From the NCBI GenBank assembly GCA_045617525.1, contig JAZLIT010000052.1:1-13097 (forward strand): 13,097 bases of DNA, written 5' to 3'. This stretch comes from JAZLIT01 sp045617525 (GTDB lineage: Bacteria > Bacillota > Bacilli > Bacillales_A > Planococcaceae). The notes beneath the pieces are model-generated. The model had not been told where the DNA came from. It worked only from the letters and a program-made list of their open reading frames with translations, and did no database searches. Shown piece after piece: positions 5,822 to 13,092 of the stretch. How positions within the stretch are numbered: the stretch's first letter is position 1; every line of letters begins with the position of its first letter. Both the position numbers and the translations under genes were made by a program.

Positions 5822-6865
5822 TCAAAAAGGAAGTGGCTGATAAAAAAAGTTCGGACGCTTCACTTCATTACTAATTGGCTCATGGAAAATATGTGTTGCA
5901 GAGCCCGAAATAGGCGGTACTAACCAAACCCAATGGCCAGTCACCTCCCGGCCATGCGCCACTTCTTGCTGTTGGAACAGCTGAAATTGTTGCGCTGCAG
6001 TATGGTGATCAACAATACTCACTTTATCGCGTTTAAATGAATGTAACACCGCCACATTTAGCTCCACCAACGCCTTGTCCTTCCATAAAGAAGAAGCACT
6101 TACCGTACTTAATCCCATCACTTCAGCCATATCAGCACATTTATTATAACGATGAGCATCACCTAAATTACGTGCCCCAATTTCGGTTCCCATATACCAC
6201 CCATTAAAAGGAGAAGCCGCGTAGTCGATCCCCCCGCAGTTTAACTTCATGCTCGATACGATCGGCACAGCATACCACTTCAGTCCTAAATCACGAAATG
6301 TAGGGTACTCTGGATGTTCCAATTCCACCTCAAGCACATCTTCAGCAGGAAGCTCAAAAACGCGCGGTGCAAGGTCGTCCACTTGAATAACAATCGGTAA
6401 TACATCAAAATATGTACCCTTTGCTTGCCAACCAAGTTCAATACATTGCTTCGTGAACGCTACCGAATCTGAATCGCCAACAATTCCATCTGGCGTTTCA
6501 TAGCCAGCATAGCGAATGATTTGGTGATTCCAAATTCTAATACGCTCCGTTTCAAATACCGTTAACGCCGGGCGAATTTTCCCGTCGTTCGTCGCAAAGC
6601 GTACATGGCGTAGAATCGCTTCAAAAATCTCGTCCTCACCTTCAAGGTGACGCTCATCAAACACATGCAGCGTTTTCCAAAAAAAGCGCCCGATACATTT
6701 ATTGCTATTGCGCCAGCCGACGCGCGCACCAAATGTCAATTCATCCGTAGTCGGTTCAAACTTGCCATAACGTTTCACTTCCACTAGGCGATTTTCAAGC
6801 CAAGCATCACTTTGCTTCGTTTCATTTTTATATATTGTCAAAAAATCAATTACTTGTTCATTCAT
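5822..6865 (-). CDS. nos: Nitric oxide synthase oxygenase (bacterial NOS)
   Basis: This 347-residue protein is close to the usual 355-365 residues of bacterial NOS and has the heme oxygenase domain only. It oxidises L-arginine to citrulline and NO, taking electrons from cellular flavodoxin or similar reductases. Seen motifs are GARVGWRNSNKCIGR with heme-ligand Cys57, PFNGWYMGTEIGARN with arginine-binding Glu228, WKDKALVELNVAVLHSF, DHHTAA and HWVWLVPPISGSATHIFHEP. The frame extends 33 codons upstream to 6964, but those residues are unlike the family. The ATG at 6865 has a strong TAGGAGGGGGAA site just upstream, so it is chosen. No terminator is seen after the stop, and the sulfur operon begins 148 nt downstream on the same strand. 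Confidence 0.94.
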   Translation of the reverse strand: MNEQVIDFLTIYKNETKQSDAWLENRLVEVKRYGKFEPTTDELTFGARVGWRNSNKCIGRFFWKTLHVFDERHLEGEDEIFEAILRHVRFATNDGKIRPALTVFETERIRIWNHQIIRYAGYETPDGIVGDSDSVAFTKQCIELGWQAKGTYFDVLPIVIQVDDLAPRVFELPAEDVLEVELEHPEYPTFRDLGLKWYAVPIVSSMKLNCGGIDYAASPFNGWYMGTEIGARNLGDAHRYNKCADMAEVMGLSTVSASSLWKDKALVELNVAVLHSFKRDKVSIVDHHTAAQQFQLFQQQEVAHGREVTGHWVWLVPPISGSATHIFHEPISNEVKRPNFFYQPLPF

Positions 6866-6937
6866 TTTTATTCCCCCTCCTATTGCTAGTTTGAAGATAA
6901 AATAGCGCTTTCTCAACCAATTCACACCGCAATAAAA

Positions 6938-6956
6938 CATGTATTTTTCATACATG
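6938..6956. repeat. Inverted repeat upstream of nos, possible operator
   Basis: CATGTAT-TTTTC-ATACATG is a perfect 7-bp inverted repeat with a 5-nt spacer in the nos/UPF0158 divergent region, 73 nt before the nos ATG. No clear nos promoter could be placed. A 19-bp dyad of this form suits a dimeric regulator, but the regulator is unknown. Confidence 0.45.
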
Positions 6957-7000
6957 ATTAACAATAGACTAATTTAGCGTACCTTAAAATACACTGACAT

Positions 7001-7031
7001 TTCACACAGATACCAAAAGATGGCTTATAAT
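7001..7031 (+). promoter_or_regulatory. Promoter of the UPF0158-usp pair
   Basis: A perfect -10 TATAAT (7026-7031) lies 19 nt after TTCACA (7001-7006, 5/6 match to TTGACA). The spacing is long, so the -35 may be weak. Leader of about 25 nt. Confidence 0.6.
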
Positions 7032-7062
7032 AGAGGTAATTAACTTATTTGGAGTGATTTCA

Positions 7063-7431
7063 ATGAACGATTCTTTAGAACAATTAGTGGACGCCTTTTT
7101 AGACGGGGATAGTAGCTTACAATTTTATTACAACATCACAACAAAAGATGTTTTCGTGCCAATGGATGGCACTCCCTACGATGATGAGGATGAGGATTCT
7201 ATCGTGCCAGTTCCGTATAAATCGTCGAAGGAAATGTATGAAGTAATGGTCGACTTTTCTAAGTTACAGGATGACTCACTAAAAGAAAAGCTATTCAAAG
7301 TGTTGAATAACAAAAAACCTTTCGTGAATTTCAAAGAAGTCGTTTCAGATGCTGATCTAACAGATGCATGGCGGGAATATGAAGAAAATTACGCAAAGCA
7401 ACAAATTTTAGAATGGTTAGAAACACTATAA
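7063..7431 (+). CDS. UPF0158 family protein
   Basis: This 122-residue acidic, soluble protein matches the general pattern of the uncharacterised UPF0158 family. An N-terminal part (FYYNITTKDVFV) is followed by an acidic stretch (YDDEDEDS), a proline-containing VPVPYKSSKEMYEVMVDF segment, LFKVLNNKKPFVNFKEVV, and a C-terminal WREYEENYAKQQILEWLE helix with conserved tryptophans. Its function is unknown. The ATG at 7063 is 8 nt after GGAG; an in-frame GTG at 7054 overlaps that site and is rejected. It is followed 14 nt later by a universal stress protein gene and the two share a terminator, so they likely form a small stress-related operon. Confidence 0.82.
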   Translation: MNDSLEQLVDAFLDGDSSLQFYYNITTKDVFVPMDGTPYDDEDEDSIVPVPYKSSKEMYEVMVDFSKLQDDSLKEKLFKVLNNKKPFVNFKEVVSDADLTDAWREYEENYAKQQILEWLETL

Positions 7432-7445
7432 TTGGGGGATTTAAA

Positions 7446-7865
7446 ATGAATTATTATAAAAAAATCGCAGTTGCGATTGATTTTTCAGAGCACTCCATTA
7501 AAGCATTCGAAAAAGCTACATCCATTGCCCTTCACCACAAAGCAACATTAGTATTAGCGAATGTAGTTGACACAAGAACATTTGGATCAATCGCTGCCTA
7601 TGATTTAAAACTTAAAGAGCAAATGAAAGCAGAAAACCTTGTACAATTAAAATCATTAAAAGAACAAGCTTTAGCAAAAGGAATAGAGTCCGTTGAAATT
7701 TCATTAGAAGAGGGCTCTCCAAAAGAGATTTTAACGCAGCTTCCTAATGTTGATTTAATTTTATGTGGGGAAACAGGCTACAATAAATTCGAAAAGTTTA
7801 TGCTAGGTTCTGTGGCAGACCGTATTTTACGTCTTTCAAAATACGACGTTTTAATCGTAAAATAA
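7446..7865 (+). CDS. Universal stress protein, UspA family, ATP-binding type
   Basis: This 139-residue single-domain Usp has the expected alternating strand and helix pattern. Family marks are KKIAVAIDFSEHS with Asp12 at the start, ATLVLANVVD, and the C-terminal nucleotide loop G-E-T-G-(9 residues)-G-S (CGETGYNKFEKFMLGSV), the G2xG9xG(S/T) signature of ATP-binding Usp proteins. The protein ends in YDVLIVK as usual. Family members are induced by stress and growth arrest and act as soluble dimers, but the exact role is not predictable. The ATG at 7446 follows GGGGGA by 7 nt; an upstream in-frame ATG at 7413 lies within the UPF0158 gene and is not used. Confidence 0.9.
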   Translation: MNYYKKIAVAIDFSEHSIKAFEKATSIALHHKATLVLANVVDTRTFGSIAAYDLKLKEQMKAENLVQLKSLKEQALAKGIESVEISLEEGSPKEILTQLPNVDLILCGETGYNKFEKFMLGSVADRILRLSKYDVLIVK

Positions 7866-7867
7866 TA

Positions 7868-7911
7868 AAAAAAAGAGGGTGAAATCTTAAATGATTTCAC
7901 CCTCTTTTTTT
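7868..7911. terminator. Bidirectional terminator between usp and the SLC13 permease
   Basis: AAAAAGAGGGTGAAATC pairs with GATTTCACCCTCTTTTT around a 6-nt TTAAAT loop, with A- and T-tracts on each side. The T-tract overlaps the stop codon of the minus-strand permease gene at 7910-7912, so convergent genes share one very compact terminator. Confidence 0.92.
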
Positions 7912-9757
7912 AAAACGGGAATAATAGCGGCACTGCGATCATCATGACAATGAACATAATAATTTGCAATGGCACACCTATTCTCACAAAGTCCATAAAT
8001 TTATAGCCACCCGCGGTTAAAACGAGCGAATTTGTCGGCGAGGCAATCGGTGTTGCAAAAGCCATACCTGCAGCCGCTGCCACCGCAATCATAAACGTAT
8101 ACGGATTCGCATCCATCGTTAAAGCAGCGGTCATTGCAATCGGAGCAAATAGAACTGCGGTTGCTGTGTTACTCACAAACTGACCAAATACTACGGTCAA
8201 TAAATATACACCAATTAATACACCATACGGCCCGTACTGACCGAGTGTATCAATAATCGCGTCCGATAAAATAACCATCCCGCCCGTTTTCTGTAGCGCT
8301 GTCGCCATGGGAAGCATTGCCGCGACTAGTACAATACTTTCAAAATTCATTTTGCTATAAGCATCATCCATATTACGCAAACATCCCGTAACTACCATTA
8401 GAACAGCAGCAATTAACACACTGATTACCGCGTCGAATACCTCAAATACCATTAATCCGACCATTAAAATCATAATTAACCCAGCAATCGGCGCTTTCCC
8501 TGTGGCTGCTGCTAACCCCGCATGTTCACGCGGCTGGCCAACAACTACCACATCTCTTGTTTCCTTTGATAATAAATCAATTTCATCCCACGCGCCTTGC
8601 ACTAAAATCGCATCCCCAAACCGAAGTTTTTGCTGCGCCATATCATTGAGCAAATAATCTCCTTTACGGTTAATCCCTAAAATATTCAAATTATATTTTT
8701 CTCGGAATCCAATTTTACTTACTGATGCGCCAATCAAATTTGATTGTGGTGTCAACAAAACTTCTGCCACTCCAATTTTTTTGGATATAAGCTCCTGCGC
8801 GCCACCATCTTCAAACTCTAGTCGCGCTAGTGCATTATCCTGCACAAATTGCTCCACATCCTCGAGCATCCCTTGTACATATAATTCGTCGCCTTCATGA
8901 ATAATACTCCTTGGACCAGCCAATTCTTGATACGTCATCGGCAATAAATTAATTCCATCAGGCGCCCCGCGTTTAATTTTCAAAATATAAATATGGTACT
9001 TTGCAGGAAGCTTTAAATCCGCCAATTTCTGCTCAATAATTGGTGACCCTGGTTGCACAACAATGCGATACAACCTGTCATTCAAGTCATATTCCCGCGC
9101 AATTCGTTTCGGCGAAAGCTTGTAGCCACCTTCTGATTGTGTTTGCTTCGAATCATTCGGCAATAAAGTATTTCGCACCAGCACTAAATACACAATAACG
9201 GTAATCGTCGCAATAATCCCAATCGGTGTAATCGTGAAAAACCCTAATTTTTCATAGCCATTATCCACTAATATTTGACTCACAATTAAGTTCGGCGGTG
9301 ATGCGATTAACGTCATTAGCCCCGACATGCTCGCGATATAAGATAGTGGCAGTAAAAATTTTGAAGGACTCACCTTAATGCTAATTGCAATACTAACAAC
9401 AATCGGCAGCATAAGCGCAACAGTTCCTGTATTACTCATAAACGCCCCTACAGTTGCCACAATGACAAGTAATAAAATAAATAAGCGTAATTCACTATCA
9501 CCTGACCATTTCAGTAATAAATTACCGGCCATCCCCGCAAGTCCTGTCCTTAAAATTCCAGCACCAACAACGAATAAAGCCGCAATCATAATGACTACAG
9601 AATTGGAAAACCCAGCAAGCGCTTCAACCGGTGTTAAAATTCCAAAAATCACAAAGGCTAGAAGTGCCATTACTGCCACTAAATCTCCTCGTAGGCGATT
9701 TGTCATAAACAACACGATCGTAACCGCTAAAATAATAAATGTTAAAGTTAATTCCAC
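7910..9757 (-). CDS. SLC13/DASS-type anion permease with two RCK_C (TrkA-C) domains
   Basis: This 615-residue membrane protein has an N-terminal transmembrane half (about 1-195), a cytoplasmic loop of roughly 210 residues with two consecutive TrkA-C type domains, and a C-terminal transmembrane half (about 425-615). The two inverted repeats carry SNTGTVALMLPI and SNTATAVLFAPI, the Ser-Asn-Thr sodium/substrate motifs of divalent-anion symporters. ASPPNL and ASPTNS are the paired hairpin motifs. Proteins with this architecture include sulfate and dicarboxylate transporters, so the substrate is not certain; sulfate would suit the nearby sulfur genes but this is a guess. The start is GTG, 9 nt after AAAGGGA; no in-frame ATG fits. 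Monocistronic between 9757 and the terminator at its end. Confidence 0.87.
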   Translation of the reverse strand: MELTLTFIILAVTIVLFMTNRLRGDLVAVMALLAFVIFGILTPVEALAGFSNSVVIMIAALFVVGAGILRTGLAGMAGNLLLKWSGDSELRLFILLLVIVATVGAFMSNTGTVALMLPIVVSIAISIKVSPSKFLLPLSYIASMSGLMTLIASPPNLIVSQILVDNGYEKLGFFTITPIGIIATITVIVYLVLVRNTLLPNDSKQTQSEGGYKLSPKRIAREYDLNDRLYRIVVQPGSPIIEQKLADLKLPAKYHIYILKIKRGAPDGINLLPMTYQELAGPRSIIHEGDELYVQGMLEDVEQFVQDNALARLEFEDGGAQELISKKIGVAEVLLTPQSNLIGASVSKIGFREKYNLNILGINRKGDYLLNDMAQQKLRFGDAILVQGAWDEIDLLSKETRDVVVVGQPREHAGLAAATGKAPIAGLIMILMVGLMVFEVFDAVISVLIAAVLMVVTGCLRNMDDAYSKMNFESIVLVAAMLPMATALQKTGGMVILSDAIIDTLGQYGPYGVLIGVYLLTVVFGQFVSNTATAVLFAPIAMTAALTMDANPYTFMIAVAAAAGMAFATPIASPTNSLVLTAGGYKFMDFVRIGVPLQIIMFIVMMIAVPLLFPF

Positions 9758-10036
9758 AGCAATACGTCCCTTTCTTACTTACTTATAGCTACATTCTAAT
9801 AGATAAAGTACTTTCGGTCGCCTCTATACTATAAGATTTATCTTTCTCCCGTTAAATTATGTCCACTTTTAAACATTCATTTTCAATTAGCGTCTTTTTT
9901 TTCATTAAAGAAACAATTTCAACACGCTAAATCTAGATCTCTATTATTACAATAGTAGGCATAGAACATAGTCCGCTTTAAACTTGCAGCTAAAGGTGTC
10001 AAATATAATTTTCAATTAACTAGAATACTTCCTTAA

Positions 10037-10051
10037 AAAGAATAATTATAA
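10037..10051 (+). promoter_or_regulatory. PerR-like box upstream of katA
   Basis: AAAGAAT-A-ATTATAA matches 11 of 14 defined positions of the PerR box TTATAAT-N-ATTATAA, with one perfect half-site. It ends just before the katA -35 region. Peroxide-responsive PerR control is established for katA in Bacillus subtilis. Confidence 0.45.
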
Positions 10052-10076
10052 TCTAGTAGAAATGGTAGCCCATTTT

Positions 10077-10095
10077 TGCTATAATTTGATTATAA
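10077..10095 (+). promoter_or_regulatory. katA extended -10 promoter with overlapping PerR-like dyad
   Basis: TGC-TATAAT (-10 at 10080-10085) is an extended -10 element with a weak -35 (TAGAAA, 10057-10062, 17-nt spacing). CTATAAT-TTG-ATTATAA (10079-10095) is a dyad of two near-perfect PerR half-sites, but with a 3-nt instead of a 1-nt spacer. Confidence 0.55.
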
Positions 10096-10130
10096 AGTGT
10101 TCAAAACTTTAATTTTTAGGAGGCAAACCA

Positions 10131-11615
10131 ATGACTGAATTAAACAAACGTCCATTAACGACTACAAACGGTGCACCGGTTGTAAGTAATGACGATGTAC
10201 AAACTGCTGGTCGTCGTGGCCCAATTTTATTACAAGATGTATTCTTAATTGAAAAATTAGCGAACTTTAACCGTGAAGTTATTCCTGAGCGTCGTATGCA
10301 CGCAAAAGGTTCTGGTGCATTCGGTACTTTCACAGTAACGCATGACATCTCTAAATACTCTAAAGCTGCAATCTTCTCTGAAATCGGCAAGAAAACAGAA
10401 ATGTTCGCTCGTTTCTCTACTGTAGCTGGTGAACGTGGTGCTGCTGATGCTGAGCGTGATATCCGTGGATTCGCACTTAAATTCTACACTGAAGAAGGGA
10501 ACTGGGATATGGTTGGTAACAACACACCTGTATTCTTCTTCCGTGATCCATTACACTTCCCAGACTTAAACCACGTTGTTAAGCGTGATCCAAAAACAAA
10601 CATGCACAATGGTAATTCGAACTGGGATTTCTGGACTGCATTACCTGAAGCATTACACCAAGTAACAATCGTAATGTCTGACCGCGGTATTCCAGATGGC
10701 TACCGTCAAATGCACGGTTTCGGATCTCATACTTACTCAATGATTAACGCTGAAGGCGAGCGCGTATATGTGAAATTCACATTCCGTTCAGAGCAAGGCA
10801 TCAAAAACCTTACTGGCGCTGAAGCTGCTACAATCATCGGTAACGACCGTGAATCAGCTCAACGTGACCTATTCGGTGCTATCGAAGAAGGTAACTTCCC
10901 GAAATGGAAAATGTATATCCAAGTTATGACTGAAGAACAAGCTCGTAACTCTAAAGATAATCCATTCGACTTAACTAAAGTTTGGTATAAATCTGAATAC
11001 CCACTTATTCCAGTAGGTGAATTCGAATTAAACCGTAACGCTGAAAACTATTTTGCAGATGTTGAGCAAGCTGCATTCGCACCTTCTAACGTTGTACCTG
11101 GTATTTCTTTCTCACCAGACCGCATGTTACAAGCTCGTTTATTCGCATATGCAGACGCTACTCGTTACCGTCTAGGTGTTAACCACCACCAAATTCCAGT
11201 AAACACACCAAAATGTCCATTCATGGTTAACCACCGCGATGGCGTAGGCCGTGCTGATGGTAACAATGGCTCTGCTATTACTTACTATCCAAACAGCTAT
11301 GGTGCATTACAAGCGCAACCACAATACCGTGACCCTGCGTTAACTCTTGAAGGTGCTGCTGACATCCACGACTTCCGTGAAGATGACAACAACTACTTCG
11401 AACAACCAGGTAAATTATTCAACTTAATGACTCCTGAACAGCAACAACGTTTATTCGACACAACTGCTGGCGAAATGAACGGCGTTGAAGAGTTCATCAA
11501 ACGTCGTCACATCTTACACTGCTACTTAGCTGATCCAGCTTACGGTGAAGGTGTTGCGAAAGCAATGGGCTTAACTTTAGACGGTATGGATCTTTCTAAC
11601 CCATACACTAAATAA
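10131..11615 (+). CDS. katA: Monofunctional heme catalase (clade 3)
   Basis: This 494-residue cytoplasmic enzyme breaks hydrogen peroxide down to water and oxygen and is the usual length of small-subunit clade-3 catalases. Visible marks are RRMHAKGSGAFG with catalytic His57, VGNNTPVFFFRDP with catalytic Asn at 130-131, and RLFAYADATRYRLG with heme-ligand Tyr339 and Arg335. The ribosome binding site is a perfect AGGAGG 7 nt before the ATG. Codon choice differs from its neighbours (frequent GGT, CGT, AAC, TTC, TTA, GCT, GTA and few rare codons), as expected for a highly expressed gene rather than a foreign one. Expression is probably peroxide-inducible through the PerR-like boxes. The stop overlaps the end of the convergent phosphotransferase gene by 8 bp. 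Confidence 0.97.
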   Translation: MTELNKRPLTTTNGAPVVSNDDVQTAGRRGPILLQDVFLIEKLANFNREVIPERRMHAKGSGAFGTFTVTHDISKYSKAAIFSEIGKKTEMFARFSTVAGERGAADAERDIRGFALKFYTEEGNWDMVGNNTPVFFFRDPLHFPDLNHVVKRDPKTNMHNGNSNWDFWTALPEALHQVTIVMSDRGIPDGYRQMHGFGSHTYSMINAEGERVYVKFTFRSEQGIKNLTGAEAATIIGNDRESAQRDLFGAIEEGNFPKWKMYIQVMTEEQARNSKDNPFDLTKVWYKSEYPLIPVGEFELNRNAENYFADVEQAAFAPSNVVPGISFSPDRMLQARLFAYADATRYRLGVNHHQIPVNTPKCPFMVNHRDGVGRADGNNGSAITYYPNSYGALQAQPQYRDPALTLEGAADIHDFREDDNNYFEQPGKLFNLMTPEQQQRLFDTTAGEMNGVEEFIKRRHILHCYLADPAYGEGVAKAMGLTLDGMDLSNPYTK

Positions 11616-12489
11616 CAAAAATGAAAGCCTCCGCTAACTGTGGAGGCTTTTTTGTGGTTGGATACTGATGGTCGGGCAAGTAATGGTGCTGCAATGTATC
11701 GTGTTGCTGAAATTTTTTCACTAAAATATATTTCAAATATAATGAACAGTACTGATTAACTATCTTCATAAGGCGTTCATTTTTTTCTGATGAAACATTT
11801 TCTGATAATCTTGCTCCTGCAATGATTGGAGCCCATTGAAAAATGTCCTCTTTAGATAAACCGCTTTTCTGACAATACAGACGCAAATACATTTCTGCTA
11901 ATTCTACTGAGAACTGTTCATACAGCAGATACGTTCGATAGACATCAGCACGTAAATCACCTACGCTGGAATCCACCCAATCTATAATTACTTGGTTGTT
12001 ATCATCTGACATAATTAAATTAAACAAGTGAAAATCTCCATGACATAACTTTTTTTTATATGTAATCGTATCCATTTTTTGTAGTAACGCGTTCTTATGT
12101 CTTATATTTAAATTGGGTGCGGATTCAATTTGCCGACGTAACTTTAATGACATAGGTTCAAGTGAATCAGCTTCTATCATGTGAATTTTTTGTTGTATAT
12201 CTACGGAAATATTCATGTAATATTCTGCTTGGTCTCTGTTTCCGGATAAAAGATCACCTATTGTTTTCCCCTTAACAAACTCCATTATTATCGCTTGTTT
12301 CCCACCTATTTTCGTGACATCCAATATTTTAGGTACAGAAAGTCCACACGAATGGGCAAATTTCTGTTTATTCGCTTCATAAGATGATTCCATATCAGGT
12401 AAAAAATCTTTGAAGACTTTAACAATCTTATTTTCATACAGAAAAATTTGTGCTGTATTTCCAATTGCTATCGGAGTGCCTAGATTCAT
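11608..12489 (-). CDS. APH/choline-kinase-fold phosphotransferase
   Basis: This 293-residue protein has the aminoglycoside phosphotransferase/kinase fold. The N-lobe shows IAIGNTAQIF (glycine-rich loop), KIVKVFK with likely ATP-binding Lys24, and the hinge IIMEFVKGKTIGDLL. The C-lobe has the catalytic loop LCHGDFHLFNLIM (Asp152, Asn157) and the metal-binding VIIDWVDSSVGDLRADVYRTYLL (Asp170). This group includes antibiotic kinases, homoserine and choline kinases and many of unknown substrate, so no resistance phenotype is claimed. Start ATG at 12489 follows AAAGGGAG by about 11 nt. The last 14 codons run through the katA terminator hairpin and the stop lies inside the katA 3' end, giving an unusual PPQLAEAFIFVI tail. 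Confidence 0.8.
   Translation of the reverse strand: MNLGTPIAIGNTAQIFLYENKIVKVFKDFLPDMESSYEANKQKFAHSCGLSVPKILDVTKIGGKQAIIMEFVKGKTIGDLLSGNRDQAEYYMNISVDIQQKIHMIEADSLEPMSLKLRRQIESAPNLNIRHKNALLQKMDTITYKKKLCHGDFHLFNLIMSDDNNQVIIDWVDSSVGDLRADVYRTYLLYEQFSVELAEMYLRLYCQKSGLSKEDIFQWAPIIAGARLSENVSSEKNERLMKIVNQYCSLYLKYILVKKFQQHDTLQHHYLPDHQYPTTKKPPQLAEAFIFVI
11624..11653 (+). terminator. katA terminator
   Basis: AAAGCCTCCGC (11624-11634) pairs with GTGGAGGCTTT (11640-11650), an 11-bp stem with one G-U pair and a 5-nt loop, followed by TTT. In the minus direction it lies inside the coding region of the phosphotransferase gene. Confidence 0.88.
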
Positions 12490-12615
12490 GTGTTTCTACT
12501 CTCCCTTTTATTTAATTGGTATTTTTGGGTGAATGAATCCCTAACTTATTTTGAATTTATCTTAAGAATATCTCCAAAAGTACATTTAAAAGAGGTATGT
12601 ATTATTGGCAGTAAA

Positions 12616-13092
12616 TCAGAGTTGCAATACGGTTATTGGCTCGTTGTCGCAAATTTCACCATTGTCACGGAAGCCAAAGCTTTCGTAAAGCTTTTTAGCA
12701 GCAAAGTTATCGGTCCCATATGGAATCCAACAGTAACGTGCAGGCCCCGCCGGAAGAGTGCGTATATATCCCAAGATTTCTTTCATGGCTTCTCGACCAT
12801 AGCCTCGATTCTGGTATTGCTTGTCAATCATCAGTCGCAAGATGCAATAGCTGTCATCTACGATTGATGGGAGTTCATATCCGGTATTTCCATAAGTCAA
12901 CATAACAAACCCTACCGGCTGCTCATCCGCATAAATGGCAAACGGCAATGGATGTCCCCCATTAGTTGCAAGGACGTAACACGAAGCCATGCTTGACAGA
13001 TTGGATGCAACGAAGCGGCGTTGTTCTTCTGAAACTTCCAAGTTAAATATGGCGCGACGGTTTTCAAGCGTTATTTTTCTAAGACTAATCAT
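12616..13092 (-). CDS. GNAT-family N-acetyltransferase
   Basis: This 158-residue protein has the GNAT fold. It begins MISLRKITLEN, has a mid strand QPVGFVMLTYGN, and the acetyl-CoA motif A, ILRLMIDKQYQNRGYGREAM (about 84-103), with the Q-x-R-G-x-G pyrophosphate-binding loop. It ends with AAKKLYESFGFRDNGEI, the typical motif B. The pattern is like spermine/spermidine acetyltransferases of the PaiA/BltD kind, but the substrate is not determined. The gene appears richer in G+C (about 45% in a sampled 60-base stretch) than the adjacent phosphotransferase. The ATG at 13092 is only 5 nt from the window edge, so its ribosome binding site and promoter cannot be seen and a start further out is possible. 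A 126-nt gap precedes the next gene, with no terminator seen. Confidence 0.83.
   Translation of the reverse strand: MISLRKITLENRRAIFNLEVSEEQRRFVASNLSSMASCYVLATNGGHPLPFAIYADEQPVGFVMLTYGNTGYELPSIVDDSYCILRLMIDKQYQNRGYGREAMKEILGYIRTLPAGPARYCWIPYGTDNFAAKKLYESFGFRDNGEICDNEPITVLQL

Larger units (their letters stand above)
9758..10130. other. 373-bp AT-rich divergent regulatory region between the SLC13 permease and katA
   Basis: No convincing gene is seen. The left part should hold the permease promoter; the best minus-strand -10 is TATAGT near 9819-9824 without a good -35. The right part holds the katA promoter and PerR-like boxes. In the middle are two direct repeats: GTCC(A/G)CTTT(T)AAAC at 9861-9874 and 9971-9983, and TTTTCAATTA at 9880-9889 and 10009-10018. 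Their meaning is unknown. Confidence 0.5.

Noticed and set aside
6866..6964. 33-codon N-terminal extension of NO synthase
   Set aside because: The residues are unlike NOS, the stretch contains the CATGTAT dyad, and the ATG at 6865 has a much better ribosome binding site.
9378..9788. 136-codon plus-strand frame opposite the SLC13 permease
   Set aside because: It is a low-complexity Thr/Ile/Asn/Ala-rich shadow of a transmembrane coding region with no recognisable motif.
9838..9880. Possible sigma-B promoter (GTTTAA ... GGGAGA) on the minus strand before the SLC13 permease
   Set aside because: The spacing is about 18 nt, longer than the usual 12-15 nt, and the -10 match is imperfect.
11608..12489. 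Aminoglycoside resistance gene
   Set aside because: Only the general kinase fold is visible; no specific resistance family is recognised and the fold covers many other substrates.
12490..12905. Plus-strand frames over the acetyltransferase gene
   Set aside because: The opposite strand encodes a clear GNAT domain; the plus frames have no domain and no convincing start.
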